From the IMG/VR virus record IMGVR_UViG_3300032236_001251, positions 1-45,098 of that record: a stretch of 45,098 nucleotides of DNA; one strand, given 5' to 3'. Shown one piece after another: positions 33,725 to 42,274 of the stretch; the first letter of the stretch is position 1; each line of letters starts with the position of its first letter. Under the pieces are notes generated by a model. The model searched no databases, was not told the origin of the DNA, and was given only the letters and a program-made list of their open reading frames with translations. The DNA is from a virus. Position numbers and translations under genes: made by a program.

Positions 33725-35572
33725 TCAGAGTATCTGCATGCTGTCAACAGGAAATTCATCTTCATCATCATCTATTCCTAAGAAATCCCGCAAACTTGAT
33801 GGCATTTCTTCTTTTTTTGGCATAATTACTGTGTTATTTCTAATTAATCTAGCATCCGATTCTTGACGAAGTTGTTCTAATTCATCTCCAAAAACTCCAG
33901 AATATGTATGTATATCTATTTGTTGATTAGCATCTCTTGGGGTCCATGCTATTGCATTATAAATAGCCCCGCAAACGGCGTCAGAAAGGTCTTTAGAGCC
34001 TTTTCTTGGGTGATCTACCTTATCCTTTACAATTCTTAATTGAAGCAATTCATCTATCAAAAGTTGAATTTTAGGTCCAAATACACGTTCTTCATTTATA
34101 GTCAAAGCCATATCTTCATAATGTTTTTTGGCTACAGAAAGAACTTGGCAATTCATACCATAAGCTTTTAATTGTTCCATCATGTCAAAAGAGTTCCAAC
34201 GGTCAAATGTGACTACCTTAAGATTAAATCCCCGCTCACGTAAACCAATTATATATTCTTTTACTTCAGTAAAGTCAACAGATTTAGATGCTGTAGGGGT
34301 CCAATATCTTACTGCATCTACTACTATTCTTGGTGCAGCTTCTGTCATCTTGTCACCAAATTTCATTTGAACAAATTTTTCTACATGTGCTAATGCTACT
34401 GCACAGTGGTCGTGTTTTTGAGCTAAGTCTACGTGAATATAATAACTTTTTTCTGAATCTGGTTTAAAGTCATCGTCAAAGGCACCGTATTGACTTACAC
34501 CCAGTTTAGTGTTAGAGAATGCTGCTTCAATTTTATCTCTATTTCTAAAGAAGGCGTCGGTGGCATCTGGTGGCATGCAAGCAAAACGTGATAACGCATC
34601 TGTAGGATCTGTATAAAAGTCAATTGTAAAATCTTCAATTTTACGTGTTGGGTTAATTTCCCATGTTGGTCTTTTTAATGCATAAACTCTGGGGATCTTG
34701 TATGAAACAATATGATCTTCTTCCCATTCCATTTCAAATTCATTGCCATCAGTTCCATCTGGAAGTTCTGGATCAACTTTAAATTTATAACTTCTTATTA
34801 CAACTTCTTTTTCTGCCACAACTTCATTATATCTTTGTTGAATATAGTCATTTTTAAAGCGTGGGAAAGAAAGCAAAACTAATTTACCAAAATCTGGAAA
34901 ACGAGAGTTTACAGAAGCACGATACATTTTATAAATACTTGATGCAGTTTTTGCCTGCTCATTTCCAGAAGTTGAGTCCAAGTCAAATCCTGAAATTTCA
35001 TCAAGGATAACAATTAATACGTTATAACCTTCCCAAGATTCTCTTTGTGAGTGTCCTGAGTGTACGGTAATTTCATGATCAAACTCTATGCTATTTGCTT
35101 TAGCAATGTATCTTCCTTGAAACCATGGAGATTTTTCAATACGTTGATTAAATCCTTTAAAGAATACTCGGTTAGCCTGAACTGCGTTAATAGCAATATT
35201 AATAATATCAATAGCGTCCCCTGGTGGCTTTCCAAAATATCTGGCAGGATCTTTTAAGCATAAAAGCAAATGCACTACATATGCACAAGCAATTGTAGAT
35301 GTATAGTCTTTTCCAGAACCTTTGCCTAACTGCAAGATAACTTCATTACAAGTTTGTTTAAATATTTTATTGCCTTCATCTTCACCATAAAGCTTAATTA
35401 AAGTTTCTTTTTTATAAACTTGTGTTGATGCTCTAATCATTGTATATTGATATTCAGATAAAGGTGGCAAACCTAAATAATCTTTACTTGTTACAAACTC
35501 TTCAATAGTTGCTGGCTTTTCATTAAAGTCATCATTTTCAAGAGCATCTAAAAAGATATCAAAATCAGTCAT
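33725..35572 (-). CDS. terL: terminase large subunit
   Basis: 615 residues. ATPase: Walker A GKGSGKD (83-89) after VILQL and Walker B VLIVILDE (185-192) with the catalytic glutamate, followed by the coupling segment VLLSFPRF. Nuclease: YYIHVDLAQKHDHCAVALAH (RNase H-like first Asp), TFDRWNSFDMMEQL and KGSKDLSDAVCGAI with the late catalytic Asp. Packages DNA into proheads and cuts it. GKGSGKD is an accepted variant of the classical GRRSGKT. The small subunit gene overlaps its start by 8 bases. Confidence 0.93.
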   Translation of the reverse strand: MTDFDIFLDALENDDFNEKPATIEEFVTSKDYLGLPPLSEYQYTMIRASTQVYKKETLIKLYGEDEGNKIFKQTCNEVILQLGKGSGKDYTSTIACAYVVHLLLCLKDPARYFGKPPGDAIDIINIAINAVQANRVFFKGFNQRIEKSPWFQGRYIAKANSIEFDHEITVHSGHSQRESWEGYNVLIVILDEISGFDLDSTSGNEQAKTASSIYKMYRASVNSRFPDFGKLVLLSFPRFKNDYIQQRYNEVVAEKEVVIRSYKFKVDPELPDGTDGNEFEMEWEEDHIVSYKIPRVYALKRPTWEINPTRKIEDFTIDFYTDPTDALSRFACMPPDATDAFFRNRDKIEAAFSNTKLGVSQYGAFDDDFKPDSEKSYYIHVDLAQKHDHCAVALAHVEKFVQMKFGDKMTEAAPRIVVDAVRYWTPTASKSVDFTEVKEYIIGLRERGFNLKVVTFDRWNSFDMMEQLKAYGMNCQVLSVAKKHYEDMALTINEERVFGPKIQLLIDELLQLRIVKDKVDHPRKGSKDLSDAVCGAIYNAIAWTPRDANQQIDIHTYSGVFGDELEQLRQESDARLIRNNTVIMPKKEEMPSSLRDFLGIDDDEDEFPVDSMQIL

Positions 35573-36089
35573 TTACTTCTACGGCTTCTAACTGGCCAGT
35601 AACCTGAGACAATCTTCTAGATACTTCCCATTTGCAATGATCACAATTTGATGTAACATCTTTAAGTATCCCAACTAAGATATCTTGTTTTCTTTCTGTT
35701 TCCAATATTTGATCTGCCATGGAGTTATCTTCTAGCACTCCCGCCTTATTAAGCATATCAATACGCTTAGCTTCAATATCAGCAATTAGTTTTAACGTTT
35801 GAGATTTAACATTTAAAGCTTCTTGAGCATCTGCTTGTTCAACTGTTTTCCAAGCTTCTTTAATCAACATGTTGTAATGTTCGTCTGCTCCAGCTAAGGC
35901 TTCTTTTGCACGTTCACGAACAGCATTATTATCATGAACAAAAACTTTCCAAGTCTTAATGTGTGTATCTACCTGAACTCTGGTAAGTTCTAAGTTACGA
36001 GCAATTTGTGCGGGGGTATTACCTTTAAGTAGTTCTTCAACTACTTTATTCATTTGATCAAATTGTCCAGCTACTTCTATTTCGCTCAT
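35565..36089 (-). CDS. terminase small subunit-like protein (174 aa)
   Basis: The ATG at 36089 comes directly after the FmdB stop; an upstream in-frame start would run into that gene. LLKGNTPAQIARNLELTRVQVDTHIKTWK is a helix-turn-helix typical of small terminase subunits and their DNA recognition; the rest is helical with a coiled centre, and SNCDHCKWEVSRRLSQV near the end adds a cysteine pair. Position before terL supports the call. Confidence 0.75.
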   Translation of the reverse strand: MSEIEVAGQFDQMNKVVEELLKGNTPAQIARNLELTRVQVDTHIKTWKVFVHDNNAVRERAKEALAGADEHYNMLIKEAWKTVEQADAQEALNVKSQTLKLIADIEAKRIDMLNKAGVLEDNSMADQILETERKQDILVGILKDVTSNCDHCKWEVSRRLSQVTGQLEAVEVND

Positions 36090-36090
36090 A

Positions 36091-36270
36091 TTATCCGTTA
36101 TCTGTTTTATAAAATCCAGAACCTTTAAATTGAATTCCTGGAGCACTATATGATCTTGCCATGTTATAGCCACAAGAAGGGCATGGCGGAACTACTTCAG
36201 GATCATTAAATCCTCTTGTTATTTCTTCTGATTTGTCACACGTTACGCATGAATATTCATATGTAGGCAT
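36091..36270 (-). CDS. FmdB-family zinc-ribbon protein (59 aa)
   Basis: MPTYEYSCVTC then CPSCGYNMARSYSAPGIQFKGSGFYKTDNG is the FmdB pattern (M..YEY.C..C..........C..CG.......PGI.FKG.GFY.TD). CxxC pairs at residues 8-11 and 30-33 hold zinc. In cells it regulates formamidase genes or is of unknown role; in actinophages it is frequent. It is the first gene after a TTGACA-18-TATAAT promoter whose -10 ends five bases from the ATG. Confidence 0.9.
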   Translation of the reverse strand: MPTYEYSCVTCDKSEEITRGFNDPEVVPPCPSCGYNMARSYSAPGIQFKGSGFYKTDNG

Positions 36271-36275
36271 ATTTA

Positions 36276-36305
36276 ATTATACTCCTTAAACCTATATCTT
36301 GTCAA
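36276..36305 (-). promoter_or_regulatory. promoter TTGACA-18-TATAAT, near-leaderless
   Basis: Minus-strand TTGACA (36300-36305), 18 bases, TATAAT (36276-36281), five bases to the ATG at 36270. AAGGAG overlaps the end of the spacer, too far upstream to be the ribosome-binding site if transcription starts normally. Heads the FmdB-terminase transcript. Confidence 0.85.
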
Positions 36306-36311
36306 CACAAT

Positions 36312-37142
36312 TTATGCTTTTAAATTTAAAAATTCTTCTAGGGCTATTAATTTATATTTTGGCAGTATGTCTGTGCTTTCTAGGTGATTTCTTTGTATGC
36401 CAAATGAAAAATGACAAAAAATAGTATCTCCAACAATTATATTTGGACTATTTATCATTTTAGATTTATGATGAGAAAGCCAATCTTCATCGTCATAATG
36501 ATCTATCTTGCCTTCAAATTCATTAAACATTTTTCCAGTCCAAGCAACAGCATTAATTGATATTCTTGGAAAACCCTCGGGCTTTATATTTTTCATATAA
36601 AAATGTTCTAAACCAATAGATTCATATTTATTTAAAAATAATCTGTGCAAATCTTCTGCAAATATTGCATCTTTTAATCCAACTTCGTCAAATGCGTCAT
36701 AAGTTACTAGCTTTTCGCTTGATATTATGTTGTTTTTTTGATAATAATGAGAAATTATTGAATTATTTATTATATTTCCAAAAACCAACAAACTTTTATC
36801 ATTAGACTGTCTTTCTTTAAATATTTTGTCAATTGAACCTTTTTCTATAAAACAAATATCATCATCTAACTTTAAATACATGGAGTCTTGATCAATACAG
36901 TATTCATAAAAAGGAACTATAGTTTTTACTGGATAGCCTTTAACTATAGGTAATTTACTAGGTACAGTTTTTATCCAATTATTTTCTTTTTCTAATTGAT
37001 ATATATACTCAACATCATCTTCATTGTCAGTATTTACCCAAAGATGCCACTCGTCAAATTCATTTTTTTTTGTTAAAAGATGCAGATACAGTATCTCTAA
37101 AAATCTAATTCTTCCCGCTGGCGTAATTATAATTCTTTTCAT
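36312..37142 (-). CDS. glycosyltransferase-like protein (276 aa)
   Basis: IIITPAGRIRFLEILYLHLLTKKNEFDEWHLWVNTDNEDD begins a GT-A-like fold, and MYLKLDDDICFIEKGSIDKIF supplies the acidic D.D motif near residue 95. WTGKMFNEFEGKIDHYDDEDWLSHHKSK fits acceptor-side residues. No specific family can be named. Overlaps the next gene by four bases in the sugar operon 36312-39716. Confidence 0.7.
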   Translation of the reverse strand: MKRIIITPAGRIRFLEILYLHLLTKKNEFDEWHLWVNTDNEDDVEYIYQLEKENNWIKTVPSKLPIVKGYPVKTIVPFYEYCIDQDSMYLKLDDDICFIEKGSIDKIFKERQSNDKSLLVFGNIINNSIISHYYQKNNIISSEKLVTYDAFDEVGLKDAIFAEDLHRLFLNKYESIGLEHFYMKNIKPEGFPRISINAVAWTGKMFNEFEGKIDHYDDEDWLSHHKSKMINSPNIIVGDTIFCHFSFGIQRNHLESTDILPKYKLIALEEFLNLKA

Positions 37143-37462
37143 TTATTAATAGCAATCTTTAACAACATTAAATAACCAATTAAATCATCAATGTCGTTAT
37201 CTCCAGCAAAACCCTTATTGTTTTTTATTCTATTAATTTTATCATCAATGCGTACTTTTAATTGCTCAACATTATCTGATGAAGCAAAAATTCTAACTGG
37301 GTTTATGGCAGAGTTGCCGTATGAAATATTTTTTTCTATTAATAGTTGAGCTATTTCATGACAAACACTCCAAATATCTTTTCCTGCAGGAGCTTCCAAT
37401 GAGTGCATATATAGGTCTGAACATCTAAAATCTATAGAATCAGAATATACTGGTTTAAGCAT
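37139..37462 (-). CDS. DUF1599/Nmad1-like protein (107 aa)
   Basis: The ATG at 37462 overlaps the epimerase stop (TAATG). LIEKNISYGNSAINPVRIFASSDNVEQLKVRIDDKINRIKNNKGFAGDNDIDDLIGYLMLLKIA follows the pattern LL..KN..YG.S...P...F......I..RI.DK..RI.......DT..DL.GY, found in nucleotide-modification associated domain 1/MazG-like proteins. It may bind or hydrolyse a modified nucleotide. Confidence 0.7.
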   Translation of the reverse strand: MLKPVYSDSIDFRCSDLYMHSLEAPAGKDIWSVCHEIAQLLIEKNISYGNSAINPVRIFASSDNVEQLKVRIDDKINRIKNNKGFAGDNDIDDLIGYLMLLKIAINK

Positions 37463-38361
37463 TATTTGTTTTCCTTTATCCATTCTTCTAGGGAGACTGT
37501 TGGCATCCATCCAAATGCTGATTTTATCTTTTCTGTATTAGAAAGAGTTTCTTTTGCTTCTCCTGGCCTTTCGGGAATATATTCTATTCTATCAGATATC
37601 ATGTGTGCTATGTCAAATATCGTATAGTTTTTTCCATAACCCACGTTATATGTTTGACCAAATGAAGATAGATCTAAATCATTCATTCCCGCCATAATAT
37701 TAGCTGAAACTGCATCTGCAACATAAGTAAAATCTCTTTTTTGTAAACCATTTCCAACAACAGTTAAAGCTTTTCCCTCTTTATTTTGTTTAATAAATAA
37801 ACCTATAACTGGAGCATACTGTCCTTTTAAAGGTTGGCGTTCCCCATAAACATTAAAATATCTGAGTGCGATTGTTTTAAGTCCATATAGATTAAAATAA
37901 ACTTTTGCAAGATTTTCTCCGAAAACCTTTGCAACAGAATAAGGAGTCAAGCAATCTTCTTTTTGGGTTTCAACATTTGGAAGATCATTTTTTTTGCCAT
38001 ATGCAGAAGAGGTACTTGAAAGAACAACCCTTTTAACATTATTTACTCTTGAAGCTTGCAAAATATTAAATGTGCCAAGTACATTTGTATCTATTGATTT
38101 TTTTGGATTTAATATGGCTGGTTGAATTCTAGCATCTGATGCTAAATGGAAAACCACTTCTACATCTTTAAACAAATCAACAATTTGTTCATAATTGCAA
38201 ATATCATATTTATAATTTTTTGCAGAGGAATTCCAATAAAATTGTTCATTTGATTCTGCACTCTCATTATCAATACAAACTACCTCATGCCCTAAGTATA
38301 TAAGTGTATCTACTAGGTGAGACCCGATAAAACCCGCACCGCCAGTAACTAAAGTTTTCAT
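37462..38361 (-). CDS. NAD-dependent sugar epimerase/dehydratase (299 aa)
   Basis: Extended SDR: VTGGAGFIGSHLVDTLI (residues 4-20) binds NAD, VFHLASDARIQP, SSTSSAYGK and the catalytic YSVAK, plus RYFNVYGERQ. UDP-glucose/galactose 4-epimerase-like enzymes have this set; it is close to the RmlB/GalE class. Could supply UDP-Gal for the galactopyranose mutase. Starts three bases from the methyltransferase gene. Confidence 0.85.
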   Translation of the reverse strand: MKTLVTGGAGFIGSHLVDTLIYLGHEVVCIDNESAESNEQFYWNSSAKNYKYDICNYEQIVDLFKDVEVVFHLASDARIQPAILNPKKSIDTNVLGTFNILQASRVNNVKRVVLSSTSSAYGKKNDLPNVETQKEDCLTPYSVAKVFGENLAKVYFNLYGLKTIALRYFNVYGERQPLKGQYAPVIGLFIKQNKEGKALTVVGNGLQKRDFTYVADAVSANIMAGMNDLDLSSFGQTYNVGYGKNYTIFDIAHMISDRIEYIPERPGEAKETLSNTEKIKSAFGWMPTVSLEEWIKENK

Positions 38362-38364
38362 TTA

Positions 38365-39015
38365 TTAACTCTTTCTTTTTGCATGTATGTCTTTCCAACC
38401 TAATTTTTTTTCTGCTAATTCATAAAACAATTCTTCGGCATCTAGTTCTTTTTCTTTTATATCTTCCCATATTGGTCCTGCAGAATGATAAGGAAATTTA
38501 TCTCCATATATACTATTTATACTTGCACCGTCCAAAAGCTTATAACTTTTATATTGTTCAGATGAAACTAGAAGGCTAAAAACTTTTACATCATGACATT
38601 CAGCAGATATATAATCTGGATAAATTTTATTTTGAAACAAATCTTTAATTACAAAAAAATCCATATGCTCAACATCAATTTTTATATAGTTTGGCTCACC
38701 AAATTCAAACACAATATCTGAAGCTTTTTTTGAAGGCAACGTTACTAATTTGTAATTTTCAGGGTCTTTTGGTAACACTGCACTACTTAAAACATCATTA
38801 TCTTTGTGAATATAAAAATCAACATTATTTTCAAATTCAGATAAAACACAATTAACAACAACTAGGCGGTTATTCTCTATCTCTTTTTTAAATTTATTTT
38901 TTATTTGCTCTGTCATGGCAGGATTTGCATCTACTGCTACTATTTTATCAAACTTGCTAAAATAATAAGGAATGTTGATTCCATTATTTGCTCCAAAATC
39001 ATATACAATCTTCAT
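38365..39015 (-). CDS. FkbM-type methyltransferase (216 aa)
   Basis: IVYDFGANNGINIPYYFSKFDKIVAVDANPAMTEQIKNKF is the SAM-binding core (DFGAN.G, VDANP); NYIKIDVEHMDFFVIKDL matches the FkbM (K.D.EG.E) catalytic-side motif. FkbM enzymes methylate sugars or polyketides. In this cluster, capping or decorating a glycan is the likely job. Confidence 0.82.
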   Translation of the reverse strand: MKIVYDFGANNGINIPYYFSKFDKIVAVDANPAMTEQIKNKFKKEIENNRLVVVNCVLSEFENNVDFYIHKDNDVLSSAVLPKDPENYKLVTLPSKKASDIVFEFGEPNYIKIDVEHMDFFVIKDLFQNKIYPDYISAECHDVKVFSLLVSSEQYKSYKLLDGASINSIYGDKFPYHSAGPIWEDIKEKELDAEELFYELAEKKLGWKDIHAKRKS

Positions 39016-39716
39016 TATATATCAGATGGCTTTATATCATAGGGGTAATCATATTTTTCTTGACCTGGCTCCCCGCCCCATTTTTTAGAATAATGATCAT
39101 AAATATTTTTTATTTGAGAATCCCATAAAGATTGCTCTCTTTCATTTTTTAGTGTTGCTGAACCAAAATGTGAAACTCCACCAACACGGTCCATTGGAAC
39201 GTAAGTTATTTCTCTATCACCTAGTTCTTTTATAACATAGCCTAAAGATCTTACTCTTCTATAATAATCGTTGTCTAGCAGATATCCGTTTTGCTGAGTG
39301 GGCCAATTTTCATCTCCCCAAACACCTATCTTTTCAAAAGCTTTTGTATTGAAAGCGCACAAAACATCATAGTTTGTAAATATAACGCCCCAGTTTTCTG
39401 AACATGACTCTGCATACTTTACTAATTCAATATCTGTGTCATCGTGAACTTGACCATCATTATGCATAAATGAATAAAAATTATATTCATTATCAATAGC
39501 ATATTGACGCATTATGTTTTGTGTTTCAGTAAAAGTCATTCTTCTTTCAGGTTGCCAAATTCTAAATTGTGTTCCAGAGTAAACGCCTTCTGGTATTTCT
39601 TGCTCTGAATTATTAAAAATAATATATTCATCATACAAATCCAATTTAATTCCTTTTACTGCTTTTTCCAATAAATCAAATCGGTTTACTACTGGAATAA
39701 ATATAAATTTTTTCAC
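39015..39716 (-). CDS. GT-A glycosyltransferase-like protein (233 aa)
   Basis: GTG start overlapping the HTH gene stop (GTGA). FIFIPVVNRFDLLEKAVKGIKLDLYDEYIIFNNSEQEIPEG opens a family 2-like fold; SFMHNDGQVHDDTDIELV carries the acidic motif, and WPTQQNGYLLDNDYYRRVRSLGYVI fits the acceptor-side ED/D..Y..R..R.G pattern. Sugar donor unknown. Confidence 0.75.
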   Translation of the reverse strand: MKKFIFIPVVNRFDLLEKAVKGIKLDLYDEYIIFNNSEQEIPEGVYSGTQFRIWQPERRMTFTETQNIMRQYAIDNEYNFYSFMHNDGQVHDDTDIELVKYAESCSENWGVIFTNYDVLCAFNTKAFEKIGVWGDENWPTQQNGYLLDNDYYRRVRSLGYVIKELGDREITYVPMDRVGGVSHFGSATLKNEREQSLWDSQIKNIYDHYSKKWGGEPGQEKYDYPYDIKPSDI

Positions 39717-39874
39717 TTAGTCCACTTTCTAGGCTTCTTAATATATCCATATCTTTCAAGTTGTCTTTGTATGGTCATATGAGAGCATTTAGCTTCTACA
39801 GCCATATCAACAATTTTTTTCTTTTCAATTACATAACGCTTATGTAACCAATCTTTACTATCATACAATTTCAT
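39713..39874 (-). CDS. small HTH DNA-binding protein (53 aa)
   Basis: Coupled to both neighbours (overlaps the RuvC-like gene end by 14 bases and the glycosyltransferase start by 4). DWLHKRYVIEKKKIVDMAVEAKCSHMTIQRQLERYGYIKKPRKW is a homeodomain-like/MerR-type HTH segment like those in HNH-linked or recombinase accessory proteins (W....Y....S...IA...GVS...V...L...G). Might regulate the operon or guide a nuclease. Confidence 0.65.
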   Translation of the reverse strand: MKLYDSKDWLHKRYVIEKKKIVDMAVEAKCSHMTIQRQLERYGYIKKPRKWTK

Positions 39875-40418
39875 TTACTGCATACCACGCTATTCCCGCT
39901 GCATCAGCGACATTATCAGACTCAGTGTCAATTCCCATTGTTCTCGCAAAGTCAATTGTTTTTGATTTTCTAATTTCTCTAATTTTTCCTTTATACCATG
40001 TTTCTGATTTTCCTGGGAACTCATCTTTAACCGCCTGCTTTTCAGCTTTTGTAAAATTTTTATTACCTAGGTAGGACTGCCAAGTTATAGGGTGAACCTC
40101 TACCACCTCAACATCATCATTAAGCAACTCTCCCATTATAGCACCAAATACATATGCCATCTTAATCCCAGTATGGACAGATTTTACTGATATTGCAGCT
40201 TCTATAACTACAAAATCAGTATCTAATTGGTTCTTAAATGATTTTATCTTTTTTTTGGCATCAAGAATTCTTTCATAAATATTGTTTCCCTCAAACTTTA
40301 TTTCTCCCCATTTAACAGGAACCTTATCATTCATAAGGCAAAAAGCAATGCTATTTGTACTGGCATCTATTCCCAAAACTTTATGGGATCTAACCCTAAT
40401 TAGATCTGTTAGTGGCAT
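39861..40418 (-). CDS. RuvC-like Holliday-junction resolvase (185 aa)
   Basis: RNase H-fold catalytic residues: D18 in LGIDASTNS, E73 in FVVIEAA, and the last pair in SDNVADAAGIAWY. Order and length fit phage RuvC-type resolvases. Resolves recombination junctions or trims branched DNA before packaging. It sits between the HTH and a zinc-finger gene in the recombination module. Confidence 0.85.
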   Translation of the reverse strand: MPLTDLIRVRSHKVLGIDASTNSIAFCLMNDKVPVKWGEIKFEGNNIYERILDAKKKIKSFKNQLDTDFVVIEAAISVKSVHTGIKMAYVFGAIMGELLNDDVEVVEVHPITWQSYLGNKNFTKAEKQAVKDEFPGKSETWYKGKIREIRKSKTIDFARTMGIDTESDNVADAAGIAWYAVNEIV

Positions 40419-40692
40419 TTTTTACCATATCTACTAGGAGCTTTCTTTCGGATTCTTTTTTCTTGCCCTTGCATTTATCACAAATATTGCCTTCATTATA
40501 CATGCTAAGTATTACATTACATCCTGAAGTTTTGCACTTTCTCTGCTTTCCCGCAAGTCTTGCTTTTTTTTCATAATAAGCATCTTTTAATTTTTCATTT
40601 GTTGCTATACGGCAGCATTCATCAGAACAATATTTTTGATTGTGTGTTTTTGGTTCAAATTCTTTTTGACAATCTTCATATGCACATATCAT
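40396..40692 (-). CDS. zinc-finger protein (98 aa)
   Basis: Two modules: CAYEDCQKEFEPKTHNQKYCSDECC (residues 3-27), similar to the CxxC...YCS..C knuckle linked to many phage nucleases, and CKTSGCNVILSMYNEGNICDKC (53-74). Basic stretches (KKARLAGKQRK, KGKKKESERK) suit nucleic acid binding. Overlaps both resolvase and Cas4-like genes. Confidence 0.75.
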   Translation of the reverse strand: MICAYEDCQKEFEPKTHNQKYCSDECCRIATNEKLKDAYYEKKARLAGKQRKCKTSGCNVILSMYNEGNICDKCKGKKKESERKLLVDMVKNATNRSN

Positions 40693-41468
40693 TTTGGTGG
40701 TACCATTGCTGGTATAAAGACTTCACCTTCATCCAGTTCCTTCCAACAAGTATTTTTTACGGGACAATAAGTACATGCCGATTTAGATTTAGTAAAAGGT
40801 CTTTCTGGTAAAGTTCCTGCTTGCCAATTTGCATAAACTTGTTTTAACCATTCAAAAGTTTCATCAATTAAATTTTTATTTCTATCATTCATGTTTACTG
40901 GAATAACTAAATATGATTGATCATTTTTATTTTCATAATACAAAAACCCTTGATCTGCATTTCTAATCTTCATGTAAGCTAGTATTTGAAGCAAATGATT
41001 TCCTGAAGGAGCCATTGCTGCTTGACGCATAGAATAAACTTCATCCTTAGCAGTCTTTATTTCCCCAACTACTTCTTTTCCGTTCCATTCAATAATTGCG
41101 TCTGCAAATCCTCTAATTGGTGGACTATCATTGGTAATTTCAATTTCTGTTGCTTTGAGGATTCCAGTTTTAGCCATGACTTTCTGAATGCGTTCATGAG
41201 CAGCCGTACCATTATCCATGTTAGCCCTAGCCATAGCATCAAACTTGTCTTCAAACTCCGCACCAGTAAAAGCAATGAACCAATATCTAGCACAGTTACC
41301 GTGACCATAACCAATAGTGCTAGGACTAAATGTCTTTTTTTGAGTGAAAGAATCTTTTTGTTCAACATCTGTATATGCCTTTTCCATTAATTGTGCAAAT
41401 TCATTTGCATTAAATCCATCATCCATAGGTTTTTGAAACTTCAGGTTACCTATAATTTTTCTAGCCAT
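40689..41468 (-). CDS. Cas4/RecB-like PD-(D/E)XK exonuclease (259 aa)
   Basis: Nuclease core H91, D123 in IRGFADAII, E136-I-K138 in VVGEIKT and Q161 in LLQILAY. Cysteines C59 (GNCARYW) and C232, C235, C241 (ACTYCPVKNTC) form the Cas4-type iron-sulfur site. Phage Cas4-like enzymes act as exonucleases in recombination and can interfere with CRISPR adaptation. There are no Cas1/Cas2 genes here. Tightly packed with the RecA-RuvC module. Confidence 0.87.
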   Translation of the reverse strand: MARKIIGNLKFQKPMDDGFNANEFAQLMEKAYTDVEQKDSFTQKKTFSPSTIGYGHGNCARYWFIAFTGAEFEDKFDAMARANMDNGTAAHERIQKVMAKTGILKATEIEITNDSPPIRGFADAIIEWNGKEVVGEIKTAKDEVYSMRQAAMAPSGNHLLQILAYMKIRNADQGFLYYENKNDQSYLVIPVNMNDRNKNLIDETFEWLKQVYANWQAGTLPERPFTKSKSACTYCPVKNTCWKELDEGEVFIPAMVPPK

Positions 41469-41794
41469 TACGCTCCATATCTTGCAGAATACTTAAGAGC
41501 ATCTACCAGTCTATTTATTGCTTCTTCTGCTGTGTAATATACATTTTTCTTTTTACTATTTTCCCCGCCTTTTTCAAAGGTGGTGTAATATCTTGACATT
41601 ATTGCAAATTTTGCTGCAAGTGCTTGCATCTTAATAATAAGGTCGGGAGCTTTTGATGAAGGAACATCAGGCTTAGAAATAAGCTTAATAATAAGATCAA
41701 GAGCATAGTCTAAATCTTTATCATTCATAAACTCTTTCATATCATTAAATTCTGTAAGTTCGCTGATTAATTCTACTACTGGTTTATCTGTCAT
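41468..41794 (-). CDS. hypothetical helical protein (108 aa)
   Basis: Starts overlapping the next upstream gene; its stop overlaps the start of the Cas4-like gene (TAATG). Helical, VVELISELTEFNDMKEFMNDKDLDYALDLIIKLI...LIIKMQALAAKFAIMSRYYTTFEK. I recall similar pieces in actinobacterial phages next to Cas4/RecB-like genes. Role unknown. Confidence 0.65.
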   Translation of the reverse strand: MTDKPVVELISELTEFNDMKEFMNDKDLDYALDLIIKLISKPDVPSSKAPDLIIKMQALAAKFAIMSRYYTTFEKGGENSKKKNVYYTAEEAINRLVDALKYSARYGA

Positions 41795-41973
41795 TCCATA
41801 ATCCTAACGCAGAACTGACAAGGGTCTCCGCCATCTTCCCATTCTTTTTCTTCTTCTTCGGTTAAAGAAGGAACTCCATCATGTGTTGCACAAAACATAT
41901 CTGTAATCCAACCTCTTGCAACTCCATTATCAAACCAAATACGAAATTCATCTACATTTGATTCATCAATCAT
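41791..41973 (-). CDS. acidic Cys-containing protein (60 aa)
   Basis: MIDESNVDEFRIWFDNGVARGWITDMFCATHDGVPSLTEEEEKEWEDGGDPCQFCVRIME: C28 plus CQFC at 52-55 with H31 could bind a zinc ion. The pattern WITD.FC.THDG.P.T.EEE.E...G.DPC....R is familiar from actinobacterial phages (recalled). Overlaps both neighbours. Confidence 0.7.
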   Translation of the reverse strand: MIDESNVDEFRIWFDNGVARGWITDMFCATHDGVPSLTEEEEKEWEDGGDPCQFCVRIME

Positions 41974-42274
41974 TATGTGTCTCCCAACACTCTATTAATT
42001 GTTCTAGTAAAGCCCATTCAATTACCGCAAGCCTAGTCTTTTGTCCAGTTCCTCCAAGTATAAGTTTAAGAACTGGATATTTGTCACGAGATACTTTAAA
42101 GGTATCTGTGCAAATTTTAGCCCATATATCCTTATTAATAGATATTGACTTTTCATACTCTTTGTAATCAACCACGAAATCGGACCAGATAGCATCACCT
42201 TTTTGGTAATCACCTCGGCCACTGTTCTTTTGTGCTTTTGCACCGTCACGCTTTATTTCTCCACGCTCTGACAT
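41966..42274 (-). CDS. variant PD-(D/E)XK-type nuclease or resolvase candidate (102 aa)
   Basis: RGDYQKGDAIWSDFVVDYKEYEKSISINKDIWAKICTDTFKVSRDKYPVLKLIL follows the small resolvase-type pattern D......V(E/D).K........I.........A...P.LVI, with D at the GDA position and D-Y-K where ExK is usual. The rest is helical. Size matches phage Holliday-junction resolvase/VRR-like proteins. The acidic swap lowers certainty. Confidence 0.5.
   Translation of the reverse strand: MSERGEIKRDGAKAQKNSGRGDYQKGDAIWSDFVVDYKEYEKSISINKDIWAKICTDTFKVSRDKYPVLKLILGGTGQKTRLAVIEWALLEQLIECWETHND

Noticed and set aside
40689-41468. Cas4-like nuclease as evidence for a phage CRISPR system
   Set aside because: No array, Cas1, Cas2 or effector is present; it is embedded with RecA and RuvC.
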